NCBI RefSeq assembly: GCF_900112815.1
Contig: NZ_FOND01000015.1
Coordinates: 1-63,851, forward strand
From: Blastococcus tunisiensis
GTDB taxonomy: Bacteria; Actinomycetota; Actinomycetes; Mycobacteriales; Geodermatophilaceae
DNA length: 63,851 bases
Direction of reading: 5' to 3'
Part shown: in pieces, positions 16,329-25,014 of the stretch
Layout of the letters: each line of letters starts with the position of its first letter
Numbering within the stretch: the first letter of the stretch is position 1
Position numbers and translations under genes: made by a program
Notes under the pieces: generated by a model
Databases searched by the model: none
What the model was told of the DNA's origin: nothing
What the model saw: only the letters and a program-made list of their open reading frames with translations

Positions 16329-16382
16329 GGCCCCGTCCGGAGGCTCGCCCTGAGCGTGCGAAGGGTGAGGGGGACGGGGTCC
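16329..16382 (-). terminator. Nested hairpin terminator of the HU gene
   Basis: The outer stem GGCCCCGTCC (16329-16338) pairs with the stretch ending at 16382. The inner stem CTCGCCCT/AGGGTGAG surrounds GAGCGTGCGA. The core CCCTGAGCGTGCGAAGGG resembles a CCCTGAGC-N-CGAAGGG hairpin common in intergenic regions of high-GC bacteria. It directly follows the HU stop codon at 16387. Confidence 0.65.
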
Positions 16383-16386
16383 TCCA

Positions 16387-16671
16387 TCAGACCGGGACGG
16401 AGCTGGCGGCCTTCTTGAGGTTCGAGCCGGCGGTCACCTTGACGGTGTTGGCGGCGGGGATGTCGATCGACTCGCCGGTCTGCGGGTTGCGGCCGGTGCG
16501 CGCCGAGCGCTGCGTGCGCTCGACGGTCAGCAGGCCGGAGACGGCGACCTTCTCGCCACGGGTGATCGCGTCGACGAGCTCGTCCTGCAGCCCGGCGAGG
16601 ACCGAGTCCACGGTCGAGGCCGGGACGTCGGCGCGCTTGGCGATGGCGGAGACCAGTTCGGCCTTGTTCAT
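16387..16671 (-). CDS. hup: HU-family DNA-binding protein
   Basis: This 94-residue nucleoid protein begins MNKAELVSAIAKRADVP and carries the HU signature region with RTGRNPQTGESIDIPA on the DNA-binding beta arm. HU dimers bend and compact DNA. The protein lacks the long Lys/Ala-rich C-terminal tail of mycobacterial HupB, so it is the short bacterial form. ATG 16671 has GAGAGGAAC upstream. It is monocistronic, with its own terminator and a 281-bp upstream region shared with the divergent reductase gene. Confidence 0.95.
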   Translation of the reverse strand: MNKAELVSAIAKRADVPASTVDSVLAGLQDELVDAITRGEKVAVSGLLTVERTQRSARTGRNPQTGESIDIPAANTVKVTAGSNLKKAASSVPV

Positions 16672-16784
16672 GAGGTTCCTCTCGTGTGTGCGGTGGCAGG
16701 TGCCAGGGCTCGGCACGCGGCCGGTTCCGGCCCCCTGCGGGGGTCTCCCGGTGCCCGTGCGCGGAGCGCGCGGCGGGCTCGCTC

Positions 16785-16800
16785 TCCCGGAATTCCGGGA
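16785..16800. promoter_or_regulatory. 16-bp palindrome in the HU / reductase divergent region
   Basis: TCCCGGAATTCCGGGA is a perfect palindrome inside the 281-bp region between the divergent HU and aldo/keto reductase genes. It is centred about 120 bp upstream of hup and could be an operator. The rest of 16672-16952 shows GC-rich short repeats and no gene. Confidence 0.3.
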
Positions 16801-16952
16801 AAGTGGGCCCCGGGCACCGTGCCATGCCGTCCCGCGGTCTGGCCACCCAGGGGTCTCCAGAGGGCCTGCAGCCGACCCGCTGGCCCCATCCGCCCCACGA
16901 CGTCGTCGACCTGCAGGTGGGGAGGGGGACACCCCGTGCCTACCGTGGGGGA

Positions 16953-17876
16953 ATGCCGCAGCTGCCCGGTACCGACCTGACCGTGAGCGACCTCTGCCTG
17001 GGCGGGAACGTCTTCGGCTGGACGGCGGACGAACCGACGTCCTTCGCCGTGCTGGACCGGTTCCTGGACGCCACGCCGTCGCCGCTGCGGCCCTTCGTCG
17101 ACACGGCCGAGTCCTACAACGCCGGCCGCTCGGAGCAGATCATCGGCGACTGGATGGCCTCGCGCGGGGTGCGCGACCGCGTCCTGGTGGCCACCAAGGC
17201 CTCCCGCACCGGCAAGGAACACCCGCTCGCCGCGGCGGAGATCCGGGCCGCGGCCGAGCGGTCGCTGCGCAACCTGCAGGTCGACACCATCGACCTGTAC
17301 TACGCGCACTGGGACGACCCGACCACGCCGCTCGAGGAGACGATGGCCGCCTTCGAGGAGCTGGTGCAGGCCGGCAAGGTGCGGCACCTGGCGGCGTCGA
17401 ACTACTCGGCGGCGCGGCTGACCGAGGCGCTGCAGACGTCCGACCGGCTCGGCGCCGCCCGGTTCACGGCGCTGCAGATGCACTACAACCTGATGGAGCG
17501 GTCCGAGTTCGAGGGCGAGCTGCGCGACGTCGTGACGGCGCAGGACATGGGCACGCTGCCCTACTACAGCCTGGCCAAGGGGTTCCTGACCGGGAAGTAC
17601 CGGGCCGGGGAGCAGGTCGACTCGCCGCGGGCCGAGGGGGCGTCGATGTACGTCGGGAAGCGGGGCGACCGCGTGCTGACGGCACTGGCGGAGATCGCCG
17701 GCGCGCACGGGGTCGCGATGCCGGCCGTCGCGCTGCGCTGGCTGGCCGACCGGCCGACCGTCGTCGCGCCGATCGCCAGCGCGCGGACCGTCGAGCAGCT
17801 GGCCGACCTGCTGCCGATGCAGGACCTGGCGCTCGCCGACGACGAACGCCAGGCCCTGGACGACGCCTCCGCGTGA
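16953..17876 (+). CDS. Aldo/keto reductase
   Basis: This 307-residue (beta/alpha)8 oxidoreductase reduces carbonyls with NADPH. The tetrad is visible as the Asp/Tyr pair in FVDTAESYNAGRSEQIIG, the Lys in VLVATKAS and the His in LYYAHWDDPTTPLEET. The C-terminal cofactor site appears as VVAPIASARTVEQL. It resembles the YajO/Tas-like branch. The ATG at 16953 fits the conserved N-terminal strand LTVSDLCLGGNVFG. It stands alone, followed by a convergent DUF1059 gene. Confidence 0.92.
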   Translation: MPQLPGTDLTVSDLCLGGNVFGWTADEPTSFAVLDRFLDATPSPLRPFVDTAESYNAGRSEQIIGDWMASRGVRDRVLVATKASRTGKEHPLAAAEIRAAAERSLRNLQVDTIDLYYAHWDDPTTPLEETMAAFEELVQAGKVRHLAASNYSAARLTEALQTSDRLGAARFTALQMHYNLMERSEFEGELRDVVTAQDMGTLPYYSLAKGFLTGKYRAGEQVDSPRAEGASMYVGKRGDRVLTALAEIAGAHGVAMPAVALRWLADRPTVVAPIASARTVEQLADLLPMQDLALADDERQALDDASA

Positions 17877-17890
17877 CGGGGCGGGCTGCC

Positions 17891-18064
17891 TCAGACGGTC
17901 TGGATGCGCTCCCGGACGGCCTGGACCAGCTCGGGGGTGATGTCGGTGACGCCGTGGTCGGCGGCCGCGTGGCCGGCGACCTGACCGAAGATGCCGTCCT
18001 CGTCGGCGGCGGTGAAGCGGGCGCCGCAGCCGGGGATGACGTCCCCGCAGGCGAAGGTCTTCAT
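17891..18064 (-). CDS. DUF1059-family small metal-binding-like protein
   Basis: This 57-residue protein starts MKTFACGDVIPGCGARFTA, with two cysteines in a CxxxxxxC arrangement, and continues with a short helical region ending AVRERIQTV. This matches the DUF1059 family, which is described as predicted small metal-binding proteins of unknown role. A GAGGAG ribosome site precedes the ATG at 18064. It lies downstream of the EAL-domain gene on the same strand and may be co-transcribed with it. Confidence 0.8.
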   Translation of the reverse strand: MKTFACGDVIPGCGARFTAADEDGIFGQVAGHAAADHGVTDITPELVQAVRERIQTV

Positions 18065-18129
18065 GGGGTGGGCTCCTCGTCGTCGTGGGAGTGGTGCGCC
18101 GGCCGGGGCGGCCGGGGGTCGGGAAGGGG

Positions 18130-19227
18130 TCAGCGGGCCTTCCGGCTGGCCGCCGCGAGGTCCTCGAGGCGCAGCAGGCCGAGCACGTGGCCGGCGGGGT
18201 CGGTGCAGACCACCGGGTCGAACCGGACGGTGGGCGCCCGGGTGAGCGCGCGTTGCAGCGCCTCGCCCACGTCGGTCGTCGGGTGCACCCGCAGCGAGAC
18301 CGGGGCGGTGTAGACCTCGCCCGTGCGGGGGTCGCAGAGCAGCAGCCCGGTCGGCTCGCCCTGCGCGCCGAGCAGCACGGCCGGGGGGACGGCGGGCGGG
18401 TCCTCGTCCGGCGTGCACTGGCGCACCGGGCGGACCAGCCCCGCGACACTGTCGGTGACCCGGGCGCGGGCGACCTGCGCACGGACGAGCCCGGTGGCCT
18501 CGGCGGACAGCGGCGCGAACCCGGGAGAGGGGCGGCCGAGCAGCCAGCCCTGGGCGAGCGGGACGCCCAGCTGGGTGAACGCGGCCAGCTCGGCGGCGGT
18601 CTCGATGCCCTCGGCGAGCAGCCACGCGTCGATCCGTCCCGCGAACTCGCCGAGCATCTCCGCGAGGGCGACGCGGACGGGGTCGGTGTCGGCGTCGCTG
18701 ACCAGCGCCCGGTCGAGCTTGACCACCTGGGGACGGAGGGCGGCCAGCTGCTGCAGCCCCGAGTACCCGCTGCCGGCGTCGTCGAGGGCGATGAGGGCGC
18801 CGCGGGCCCGCAGTTCGTCGCACTGGCGGCGCAGGGCGGCCAGGTCGTGGACCGGCGTGTGCTCGGTGAGCTCGACGACGACGCGGTGCAGGTCGGGACG
18901 GGTGCCCAGGGCGGCCTGCACGGGCGCGGAGCCGAGGATGTGCGGGCTGACGTTGACGGTGAGGAACGTGTCCGGCGGCAGGTCGTCCACGGCGGCGAGC
19001 GCCTTATGGACGGCCAGCGCCTCCAGCTCGGCGGCGATGCCCGCGTCGGCGGCGGCGGCGAACCAGACGTCCGGGCCGGCGGTGCCCGGGAAGCGGGCCA
19101 GCGCCTCGTAGCCGGCCACGGTGGCGCCGGCGAGGTCGACGATCGGCTGGAAGACCAGCGTCAGGTCGTCGGGGTCGGCGAGCAGCGGACGGCAGTCCGG
19201 GAGACGCGCCGTACGCGTGCCGAGCAT
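18130..19227 (-). CDS. EAL-domain cyclic-di-GMP phosphodiesterase with C-terminal sensor-like domain
   Basis: This 365-residue protein has an EAL domain of about 250 residues followed by a CBS-like region (ARVTDSVAGLV to RLEDLAAAS). The EAL motif itself (residues 41-43 in GYEALARF), NVSP, ELTE, KLDR and AEGIET are all present. Loop 6 reads DDAGSGYSGL instead of the usual DDFGTGYSSL. It probably hydrolyses cyclic-di-GMP. The ATG at 19227 is the first good start; an extended frame runs through the opposite phosphatase gene and is rejected. It is divergent from the SpoIIE phosphatase, suggesting shared signalling control. Confidence 0.88.
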   Translation of the reverse strand: MLGTRTARLPDCRPLLADPDDLTLVFQPIVDLAGATVAGYEALARFPGTAGPDVWFAAAADAGIAAELEALAVHKALAAVDDLPPDTFLTVNVSPHILGSAPVQAALGTRPDLHRVVVELTEHTPVHDLAALRRQCDELRARGALIALDDAGSGYSGLQQLAALRPQVVKLDRALVSDADTDPVRVALAEMLGEFAGRIDAWLLAEGIETAAELAAFTQLGVPLAQGWLLGRPSPGFAPLSAEATGLVRAQVARARVTDSVAGLVRPVRQCTPDEDPPAVPPAVLLGAQGEPTGLLLCDPRTGEVYTAPVSLRVHPTTDVGEALQRALTRAPTVRFDPVVCTDPAGHVLGLLRLEDLAAASRKAR

Positions 19228-19378
19228 GGACTCCCATCGGCCGCCCCGCCCGCGCTCTTGAGCCGGCTCACCCCGCCGGGGGAGCCCGACCGCGCGGGTG
19301 CCGGCCGGGCGCCGTGTCAGCATTACCCGTCGCGCGCCCCGTCCGGGGCCGTGGCGGTGTCGGAGGAGGGGGGACGCG

Positions 19379-22210
19379 ATGGACACGGCGGTGGCACCGG
19401 TCCCGGCCGACCCCGACCCGCTGCGGGACCCCGAGCGCATCGCCGCGGCCCGCCGCCTGCTGCTCGAGGTGCCCGGGGCGGCGGCCTTCGACCGGCTCTC
19501 GGCCCTGGCGTCCCGGCTGCTGGCTGCCGACCACGCCAAGGTCACCCTGTTCACCGACCAGGACGTCGTCGTCGGCGGGGTCGGGCTGCCCGAGGGTGTG
19601 ATCGGCGGACCTGCGCTGCTCACCGGTGCCCTGTCGGCGATCGTCGTCTCCACCGGCGCACCACTCGACATCCCGGAGGCCGCGGCCGACGCGCGCGTCG
19701 CCGGCCTCCCCGCCGTGACGTCCGGCCAGGTCGGGGCGTACCTGGGAGCTCCGCTGGTCGCCGCGTCGGGGCACGTGGTCGGCGCCCTGGCGGTCTACGA
19801 CCCGTCGCCCCGCCCGTGGTCGGAGGACGCCACCGAGCTGCTGCAGCAGCTGGCCGCCTCGGTGGTCGCCGAGCTGGAGCTCTCCGCCGCCCAGTCCGCG
19901 GTCGGGACCTCGCGGGTCCGGCTGGAGGTGGCGCTGGCGGCCAGCTCGATCGGGATCTGGGAGCGCGACCTGCGCACCGACACCGGCTTCTGGGACCAGC
20001 GCTGCGCCCGGCTGTTCGGGCTCGAGGAGGCGACCGAGATCGAGGGGTTCCAGCAGATGATGCTGGAACGGGTCCACCCCGAGGACCACGCCACCGCCGC
20101 CGAGGCGATGGACCGGGCCGTGGCGGAGCGCGACCAGTTCACGCTCGAGAGCCGGATCGTGCGGACCGACGGCCAGATCCGCTGGGTGGTCTCCCGGGGC
20201 CGCGTGCTCGGCAACGCGCGGGGGGAGCCGGTCCGCATCCTCGGCACCATCATCGACGTCACCGAGGCACGCCGGCAGGCCGAGCAACGGCTGGCGGCCT
20301 TCCACCGGGCCACCGCGATCGCGGAGGTCGCCGCCGAACTGTCCAACGCCACGCGCCTGCAGGACCTCCCCGAGATCGTCCAGCGGGGCGCGCAGGTGCT
20401 GGGTGCGCGGTCCAGCGCGCTGACGATCGTCGACGTCGGTGGGGGCGCGCTCCGCCTGCACACGACGCGGCGGCTGGCCGACCAGCTCCAGGAGCACGTC
20501 GACCGGCCCGTCGAGGGCATCGAGATCGAGGCGGACGAGAACCACCCCATCCAGTACGCCGCCGTGCACGGCCGGCGGGTGCTGCTGTCCTCGGTCGAGG
20601 AGATGCTCGCCCGGTTCCCCGCGACCCGGGAGGGCATCGAGGTCCTCGGCATCCGGGCGGTGGGGGCCTTCCCGCTGCGCGTCGAGGGACGGGTGCTCGG
20701 GTCCTTCGCGGCCCTCTGGCAGGACGAGCGGGCCTTCCCCGCCGACGACGTCGAGGTGCTGGAGGCGCTGGCCGCCCAGATCGCGCTCACCGTCTCCCGG
20801 CTCCAGGCCGACGCCGAGCGCGTGCGGGCGGTGGCGGCGATGGCCGGGGCCAACGAGCGCCTGCAGCTGCTCGCCGACGCCGGCAGAGTGCTGTCCGGGA
20901 CGCTGGAGATCGACCAGCAGGTCGCCGAGCTGGCCGAGCTCGTCGTCCCCGAGCTCGCCGACTGGTGCTGGCTGGTCGTCACCGACGAACAGGGGCGGCT
21001 GCACGACCTCGCCTGCGCCCACCGCGATCCCGACCGCCGGGAGGAGCTGGAGTCCTACGTCCGGGGGATGGTCGCGGTCATGACCGACCGGGCGGGCGCA
21101 CGGGTGGTGATGCGCAGCGGGCGGCCGATGGTCATGCCGGTGATCGACTGGGGCCACATCGAGGAGGCGTTGCCCGACCCGGCCGTCCGCGAGGCCCTGG
21201 CCCGCCTCGGTGCCGCGTCGGCGACCATCGTGCCGCTGGTGGCCCGCGGGCAGGTCCTCGGCGCGCTGGGCCTGTTCAACCGCGAGGAGCGGGGGCCGCT
21301 GAGCCGGGCGCAGGTGGACACCGCCATCGAGATCGGCCGCCGCGCCGGCCTGGCCCTGCACCACGCCCGGCTGTTCGGCCAGCAGCGCGACCTGGCGGTG
21401 GCCCTGCAGCGCAGCATGCTCACCGCGCCGCCGGAGCCCAACCACTCCGAGATCGTGGTGCGCTACGTGCCCGCGGCGGCCGGTGCGGAGATCGGTGGCG
21501 ACTGGTACGACGCGTTCCTGCAGGCCGACGGGGCCACCGTGCTGGCGATCGGGGACGTGGTCGGCCACGACAGCCGGGCGGCCGCGGCGATGGGCCAGGT
21601 GCGCGGCCTGCTCCGCGGCATCGCCTACTCCAGCGGCGACGGGCCGGCGGCCGTGCTCAGCGGCCTGGACCGCGCCGTCGAGGGCCTGGCCCTGGACACG
21701 ATGGCGACGGCGCTGGTGGCCCGCCTCGAGCAGGACGGCGACGACCTCCGCGCCGGCCGCGCCGTGCTCCGCTGGTCCAGCGCCGGGCACCCGCCGGCGG
21801 CCGTGCTGACCGCCGACGGGAAGGCGCACCTGCTCGACGAGCGCGCCGATCTGCTCCTGGGGGTCTTCCCGGACACCGGACGCCACGAGCACACCACGGT
21901 GCTGCAGCACGGGACGACGGTGCTGCTGTACACCGACGGCCTGGTGGAGCGCCGGGACCGGGACATCGACGCGGGCACGGCCGAGCTCGTCGCCGTCCTG
22001 GAGACGTGCGCCGGGATGACGCTCCAGGACCTCTGCGACGAGGTGCTGGAGCGGCTGTTCCTGCCCGACGCGGAGGACGACGTCGCCATCCTCGCCGTCC
22101 GCCTGCACCCCCAGGACGAGCCGCGGCCGCCCGAGGCCGGGCCCCAGGTGGTCCCGCCGGGCGTCGAACCGATGCCCGACGTCGTCCCCGAGGCGGGCAC
22201 CGCGACCTGA
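19379..22210 (+). CDS. Multi-sensor SpoIIE/PP2C phosphatase (GAF-PAS-GAF-GAF-PP2C)
   Basis: This 943-residue protein is built as a GAF domain (about 25-170), a PAS domain with PAC motif (about 185-300, including WVVSRGRVLGNARGEPVRI), two further GAF domains (about 310-480 and 500-660), and a C-terminal SpoIIE/RsbU PP2C domain (about 680-910). The phosphatase metal motifs are intact: GGDWYDAF, GDVVGH, SSAGHPPAAVL, YTDGLVE and DDVAILAVRL. Such proteins dephosphorylate STAS anti-anti-sigma factors in response to redox, light or ligand signals. Two STAS genes lie at 43 kb. GGAGGAGGG precedes the ATG. Confidence 0.93.
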   Translation: MDTAVAPVPADPDPLRDPERIAAARRLLLEVPGAAAFDRLSALASRLLAADHAKVTLFTDQDVVVGGVGLPEGVIGGPALLTGALSAIVVSTGAPLDIPEAAADARVAGLPAVTSGQVGAYLGAPLVAASGHVVGALAVYDPSPRPWSEDATELLQQLAASVVAELELSAAQSAVGTSRVRLEVALAASSIGIWERDLRTDTGFWDQRCARLFGLEEATEIEGFQQMMLERVHPEDHATAAEAMDRAVAERDQFTLESRIVRTDGQIRWVVSRGRVLGNARGEPVRILGTIIDVTEARRQAEQRLAAFHRATAIAEVAAELSNATRLQDLPEIVQRGAQVLGARSSALTIVDVGGGALRLHTTRRLADQLQEHVDRPVEGIEIEADENHPIQYAAVHGRRVLLSSVEEMLARFPATREGIEVLGIRAVGAFPLRVEGRVLGSFAALWQDERAFPADDVEVLEALAAQIALTVSRLQADAERVRAVAAMAGANERLQLLADAGRVLSGTLEIDQQVAELAELVVPELADWCWLVVTDEQGRLHDLACAHRDPDRREELESYVRGMVAVMTDRAGARVVMRSGRPMVMPVIDWGHIEEALPDPAVREALARLGAASATIVPLVARGQVLGALGLFNREERGPLSRAQVDTAIEIGRRAGLALHHARLFGQQRDLAVALQRSMLTAPPEPNHSEIVVRYVPAAAGAEIGGDWYDAFLQADGATVLAIGDVVGHDSRAAAAMGQVRGLLRGIAYSSGDGPAAVLSGLDRAVEGLALDTMATALVARLEQDGDDLRAGRAVLRWSSAGHPPAAVLTADGKAHLLDERADLLLGVFPDTGRHEHTTVLQHGTTVLLYTDGLVERRDRDIDAGTAELVAVLETCAGMTLQDLCDEVLERLFLPDAEDDVAILAVRLHPQDEPRPPEAGPQVVPPGVEPMPDVVPEAGTAT

Positions 22211-22214
22211 CCTC

Positions 22215-24263
22215 CTACTGGGCGGGGGCCACGTCCAGGTCGGTCGCCGTGCCCTGGGGAGTGTCCTCGCCGTTCCGCGCCCGCAGCTCGGCGTCGCGGG
22301 CGGCCATCGCCTCCTGGCGGTCGGCCTCCTCCTCCAGGATCTTCGCGGCCTTCCAGGCGTCCGGGATGGCGAAGCCGTCGACCAGCGTGACCATGTGCGG
22401 CCGCAGCTCCTTGAGCAGCTGGTTGACCGTGCTGGTCAGCAGCTTCCCGCGGGACGGCGTCAGCTGGCCGTGCTCGAGGAACCAGGCCTTGTCCGCCTCG
22501 ATCGTCGAGAGCGCGTAGAGGTCGCAGACGGTGTCCAGCAGGGCCCTGGCGTCGGGGTCCTCGGTGCGGTCGACGCCGGCGACGAAGGCCTCCAGGACGA
22601 CGCGGTCGATGTGCGTCCGGGCCGCCTCGAGCACGTGGTCCTGGACGTCGTTGAACATGTCGAAGGGGGCCATCCCCTCGATCGAGGAGTTCTTGCGCAG
22701 CCGCCGGATCGCGCCCTCGAGGGAGTGCTTCTCGCGGAACTCGAACATCTTCAGCTGCCAGCCGCGCTCCAGCATGGGGACGTCGTCCACGCCGGGGACG
22801 GCGTCGACCAGCCGGGCGATGAGCGCGCGGGCCGCCGTCCGCTCCAGGACCGTCTCGCGCACCATGTCGGCGACGAAGCCGACCTTGCCCCAGCCCTCCA
22901 GCGAGCCGAACGTGTCGCGATAGCCGGTGAGCAGGCCCTTGGCGACCAGCTGCAGCAGCACGGTGTTGTCGCCCTCGAAGGTGGTGAAGACGTCGGTGTC
23001 GGCCTTGAGGTGCGGCAGCCGGTTCTCCTGCAGGTAGCCGGCCCCACCGCACGCCTCGCGGCACATCTGGATGGTCTGCGTGGCGTGCGCGGTCTGGGCC
23101 ACCTTGAGCCCGGCGGCGCGCGACTCGAGCTCCCGCTGGGCGGCCTCGTCGACGTCCTGGCCGTGCACGTGCACCGCCGTCTGGACGTCGTGCATCGTCT
23201 CGACCAGCGTGCTCTGGGCGAACTGCAGCGCGTAGGTCCTGGCCAGGGCGGGCAGCAGCTTGCGCTGGTGCACCAGGTAGTCGTTGATGACGATCTCGCG
23301 GTCCTCGCCGGGGGCGGCGAACTGGCGGCGGACGTCCCCGTACCGGACGGCGATGTCGAGGGCCAGCTTGGTCGCCGAGGAGGCCGAGCCGCCGACGCTG
23401 ACCCGGCCCCGCACCAGCGTGCCGAGCATGGTGAAGAAGCGCCGGGTCTCGTTCTCGATGGTGGAGGTGTAGGTGCCGTCGGCGGCGACCTGGCCGTAGC
23501 GGTCGAGCAGCATGTCGCGCGGGACCGTCACGTGGTCGAAGCTCAGCCGGCCGTTGTCGACGCCCGGGAGGCCGGCCTTCGGGCCGTCGTCCCCGATGGT
23601 GACGCCGTCGCACGGCGTGCCGTCGGCGTTGCGGATCGGGACCAGCCAGGCGTGCACGCCGTGGTTGGTGCCCTGGGTGATCAGCTGGGCGAAGACGACC
23701 GCCATCCGGCCGTCCTCGGCCGCGTTGCCGATGTAGTCCTTGCGGGCGGCCTGGTGCGGGGTGTGCAGGTCGAAGGTCTCGGTGGCCGGGTCGTAGGTGC
23801 ACGTGGTGCGCAGCTGCTGGACGTCGGAGCCGTGGCCGGTCTCGGTCATCGCGAAGCAGCCGGGCAGGTCGAAGGTCATCACGTCGCGCAGGTACTTCTC
23901 GTGGTGTCGGCGGGTGCCGAGCAGCTCCAGCGCACCCCCGAACAGCCCCCACTGGACGCCGGCCTTGACCATCAGCGACAGGTCGGCGAAGGCCAGCATC
24001 TCGATCGAGGTCACCGAGGCGCCGGAGTCGGCCTCGCCGCCGAACTCCTTCGGGAAGCCGAAGCCGACGCGGCCGGAGTCGGCCAGTTTCCGGGCCGCCC
24101 GGGTGACCCGCTCCCGGGCCTCCTGCATCGTCTCGCCGTAGACGGGGAGGAAGTCGGGGTCGCGCAGGTTCTCGCGGGCGTCGCGGCGGACGGCGGCCCA
24201 GCGCCCGTCCATGACGTCGCGGAGCTTCGTCGGATCGATCGACGCGGGCAGGGAGCTGGTCAC
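22215..24263 (-). CDS. Acyl-CoA dehydrogenase/oxidase
   Basis: This 682-residue flavoprotein is larger than typical acyl-CoA dehydrogenases and matches acyl-CoA oxidase-like enzymes. It shows FAMTETGHGSDVQQLRTT around residue 135, CREACGGAGYLQENRL near 410 and FEGDNTVLLQLVAKGLL near 430. It introduces the first double bond in fatty acyl-CoA beta-oxidation. Its GTG start overlaps the TetR stop as GTGA, so the two are co-translated. The thiolase, reductase and hydratase genes lie across the divergent operator, completing a beta-oxidation set. Confidence 0.88.
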   Translation of the reverse strand: MTSSLPASIDPTKLRDVMDGRWAAVRRDARENLRDPDFLPVYGETMQEARERVTRAARKLADSGRVGFGFPKEFGGEADSGASVTSIEMLAFADLSLMVKAGVQWGLFGGALELLGTRRHHEKYLRDVMTFDLPGCFAMTETGHGSDVQQLRTTCTYDPATETFDLHTPHQAARKDYIGNAAEDGRMAVVFAQLITQGTNHGVHAWLVPIRNADGTPCDGVTIGDDGPKAGLPGVDNGRLSFDHVTVPRDMLLDRYGQVAADGTYTSTIENETRRFFTMLGTLVRGRVSVGGSASSATKLALDIAVRYGDVRRQFAAPGEDREIVINDYLVHQRKLLPALARTYALQFAQSTLVETMHDVQTAVHVHGQDVDEAAQRELESRAAGLKVAQTAHATQTIQMCREACGGAGYLQENRLPHLKADTDVFTTFEGDNTVLLQLVAKGLLTGYRDTFGSLEGWGKVGFVADMVRETVLERTAARALIARLVDAVPGVDDVPMLERGWQLKMFEFREKHSLEGAIRRLRKNSSIEGMAPFDMFNDVQDHVLEAARTHIDRVVLEAFVAGVDRTEDPDARALLDTVCDLYALSTIEADKAWFLEHGQLTPSRGKLLTSTVNQLLKELRPHMVTLVDGFAIPDAWKAAKILEEEADRQEAMAARDAELRARNGEDTPQGTATDLDVAPAQ

Positions 24264-24946
24264 TTGTCCTCCTTGGTGCTGACGACGCCGGACAGTCCGG
24301 CCCAGGCGAGATCGGTCAGGTGTGCGGCGAGTGCGCTGCGGGGCATGGGGCGGTCGGCGCGCAGCCACCAGTCGGCGGCCGCGCGGACCATCCCGACCAC
24401 ACCGTGCCCCCAGGGTGCCGCGGGCGACGGATCGGCGCCCGCCTGCTGCAGGGCCACGGTGATGGCGGCGGCGACCTGGGCGCCGACGAGGTCCGACAGG
24501 CTGGTGAGCGGGTCGGTGGTCGGCCGGTCGAGGGTCTGCTGGTCGACGACGAACCGGTAGAGCTCCGGGTCGCCCTCGATGAAGGTCAGGTAGGTGTCGA
24601 TCGCGGCGGCGACCATCCCGCGGGGGGAGCCGCCGCTGTCCATCGCGTCCCGCAGCTTGGGCAGCAGCTGGGCGGCCACCCGGGTGCAGACGGCGACGTA
24701 CAGCTCGGCCCGGTCGGCGAAGTGCCGGTAGACGACGGTCTTGCTGGTGCCCGCCTCGGCGGCGATCTCGTCCATGCCGACGCCCGCGCCGTGCTTGCTG
24801 ACGGCGGTCAGGGTCGCCTGGACGAGCTGCTCGCGGCGCTCCCGCCGGTGCTCGTCCCACCGCGAGTCGCGGCGATCACGTGTGCCCGCGACCTGCCCGG
24901 GCATGGAACGGGTTTGCGACGAGCGTCTCACCGCCTCAGCTTTCAT
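24260..24946 (-). CDS. TetR-family regulator of the lipid module
   Basis: This 228-residue repressor has a TetR helix-turn-helix: AVSKHGAGVGMDEIAAEAG then TSKTVVYRHFADRAELY. The C-terminal ligand domain is unassigned; acyl-CoA is a reasonable guess given the neighbours. ATG 24946 is preferred, with ATG 24904 as an alternative that keeps the DNA-binding domain. Its gene leads the acyl-CoA oxidase gene and is divergent from the thiolase gene. The 24954-24970 inverted repeat lies between, so it likely represses both directions including itself. Confidence 0.88.
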   Translation of the reverse strand: MKAEAVRRSSQTRSMPGQVAGTRDRRDSRWDEHRRERREQLVQATLTAVSKHGAGVGMDEIAAEAGTSKTVVYRHFADRAELYVAVCTRVAAQLLPKLRDAMDSGGSPRGMVAAAIDTYLTFIEGDPELYRFVVDQQTLDRPTTDPLTSLSDLVGAQVAAAITVALQQAGADPSPAAPWGHGVVGMVRAAADWWLRADRPMPRSALAAHLTDLAWAGLSGVVSTKEDK

Positions 24947-24953
24947 GTGAAGA

Positions 24954-24970
24954 ACAGTACCGGGTACTGT
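24954..24970. promoter_or_regulatory. TetR operator in the divergent lipid-module promoter
   Basis: ACAGTAC-CGG-GTACTGT is a perfect inverted repeat with 7-bp arms, placed in the 68-bp gap between the TetR and thiolase starts. GAGTACC immediately after it repeats part of a half-site. Position and symmetry make it the probable binding site of the adjacent TetR protein. Confidence 0.65.
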
Positions 24971-25014
24971 GAGTACCGACCACTCCGGCCAGTCCACCGA
25001 ACCTGGAGGCACCC

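Noticed and set aside
18085-22518. A 1477-codon rightward open frame
   Set aside because: It is antisense to the EAL gene and out of frame with the SpoIIE phosphatase; composition is that of a shadow frame.
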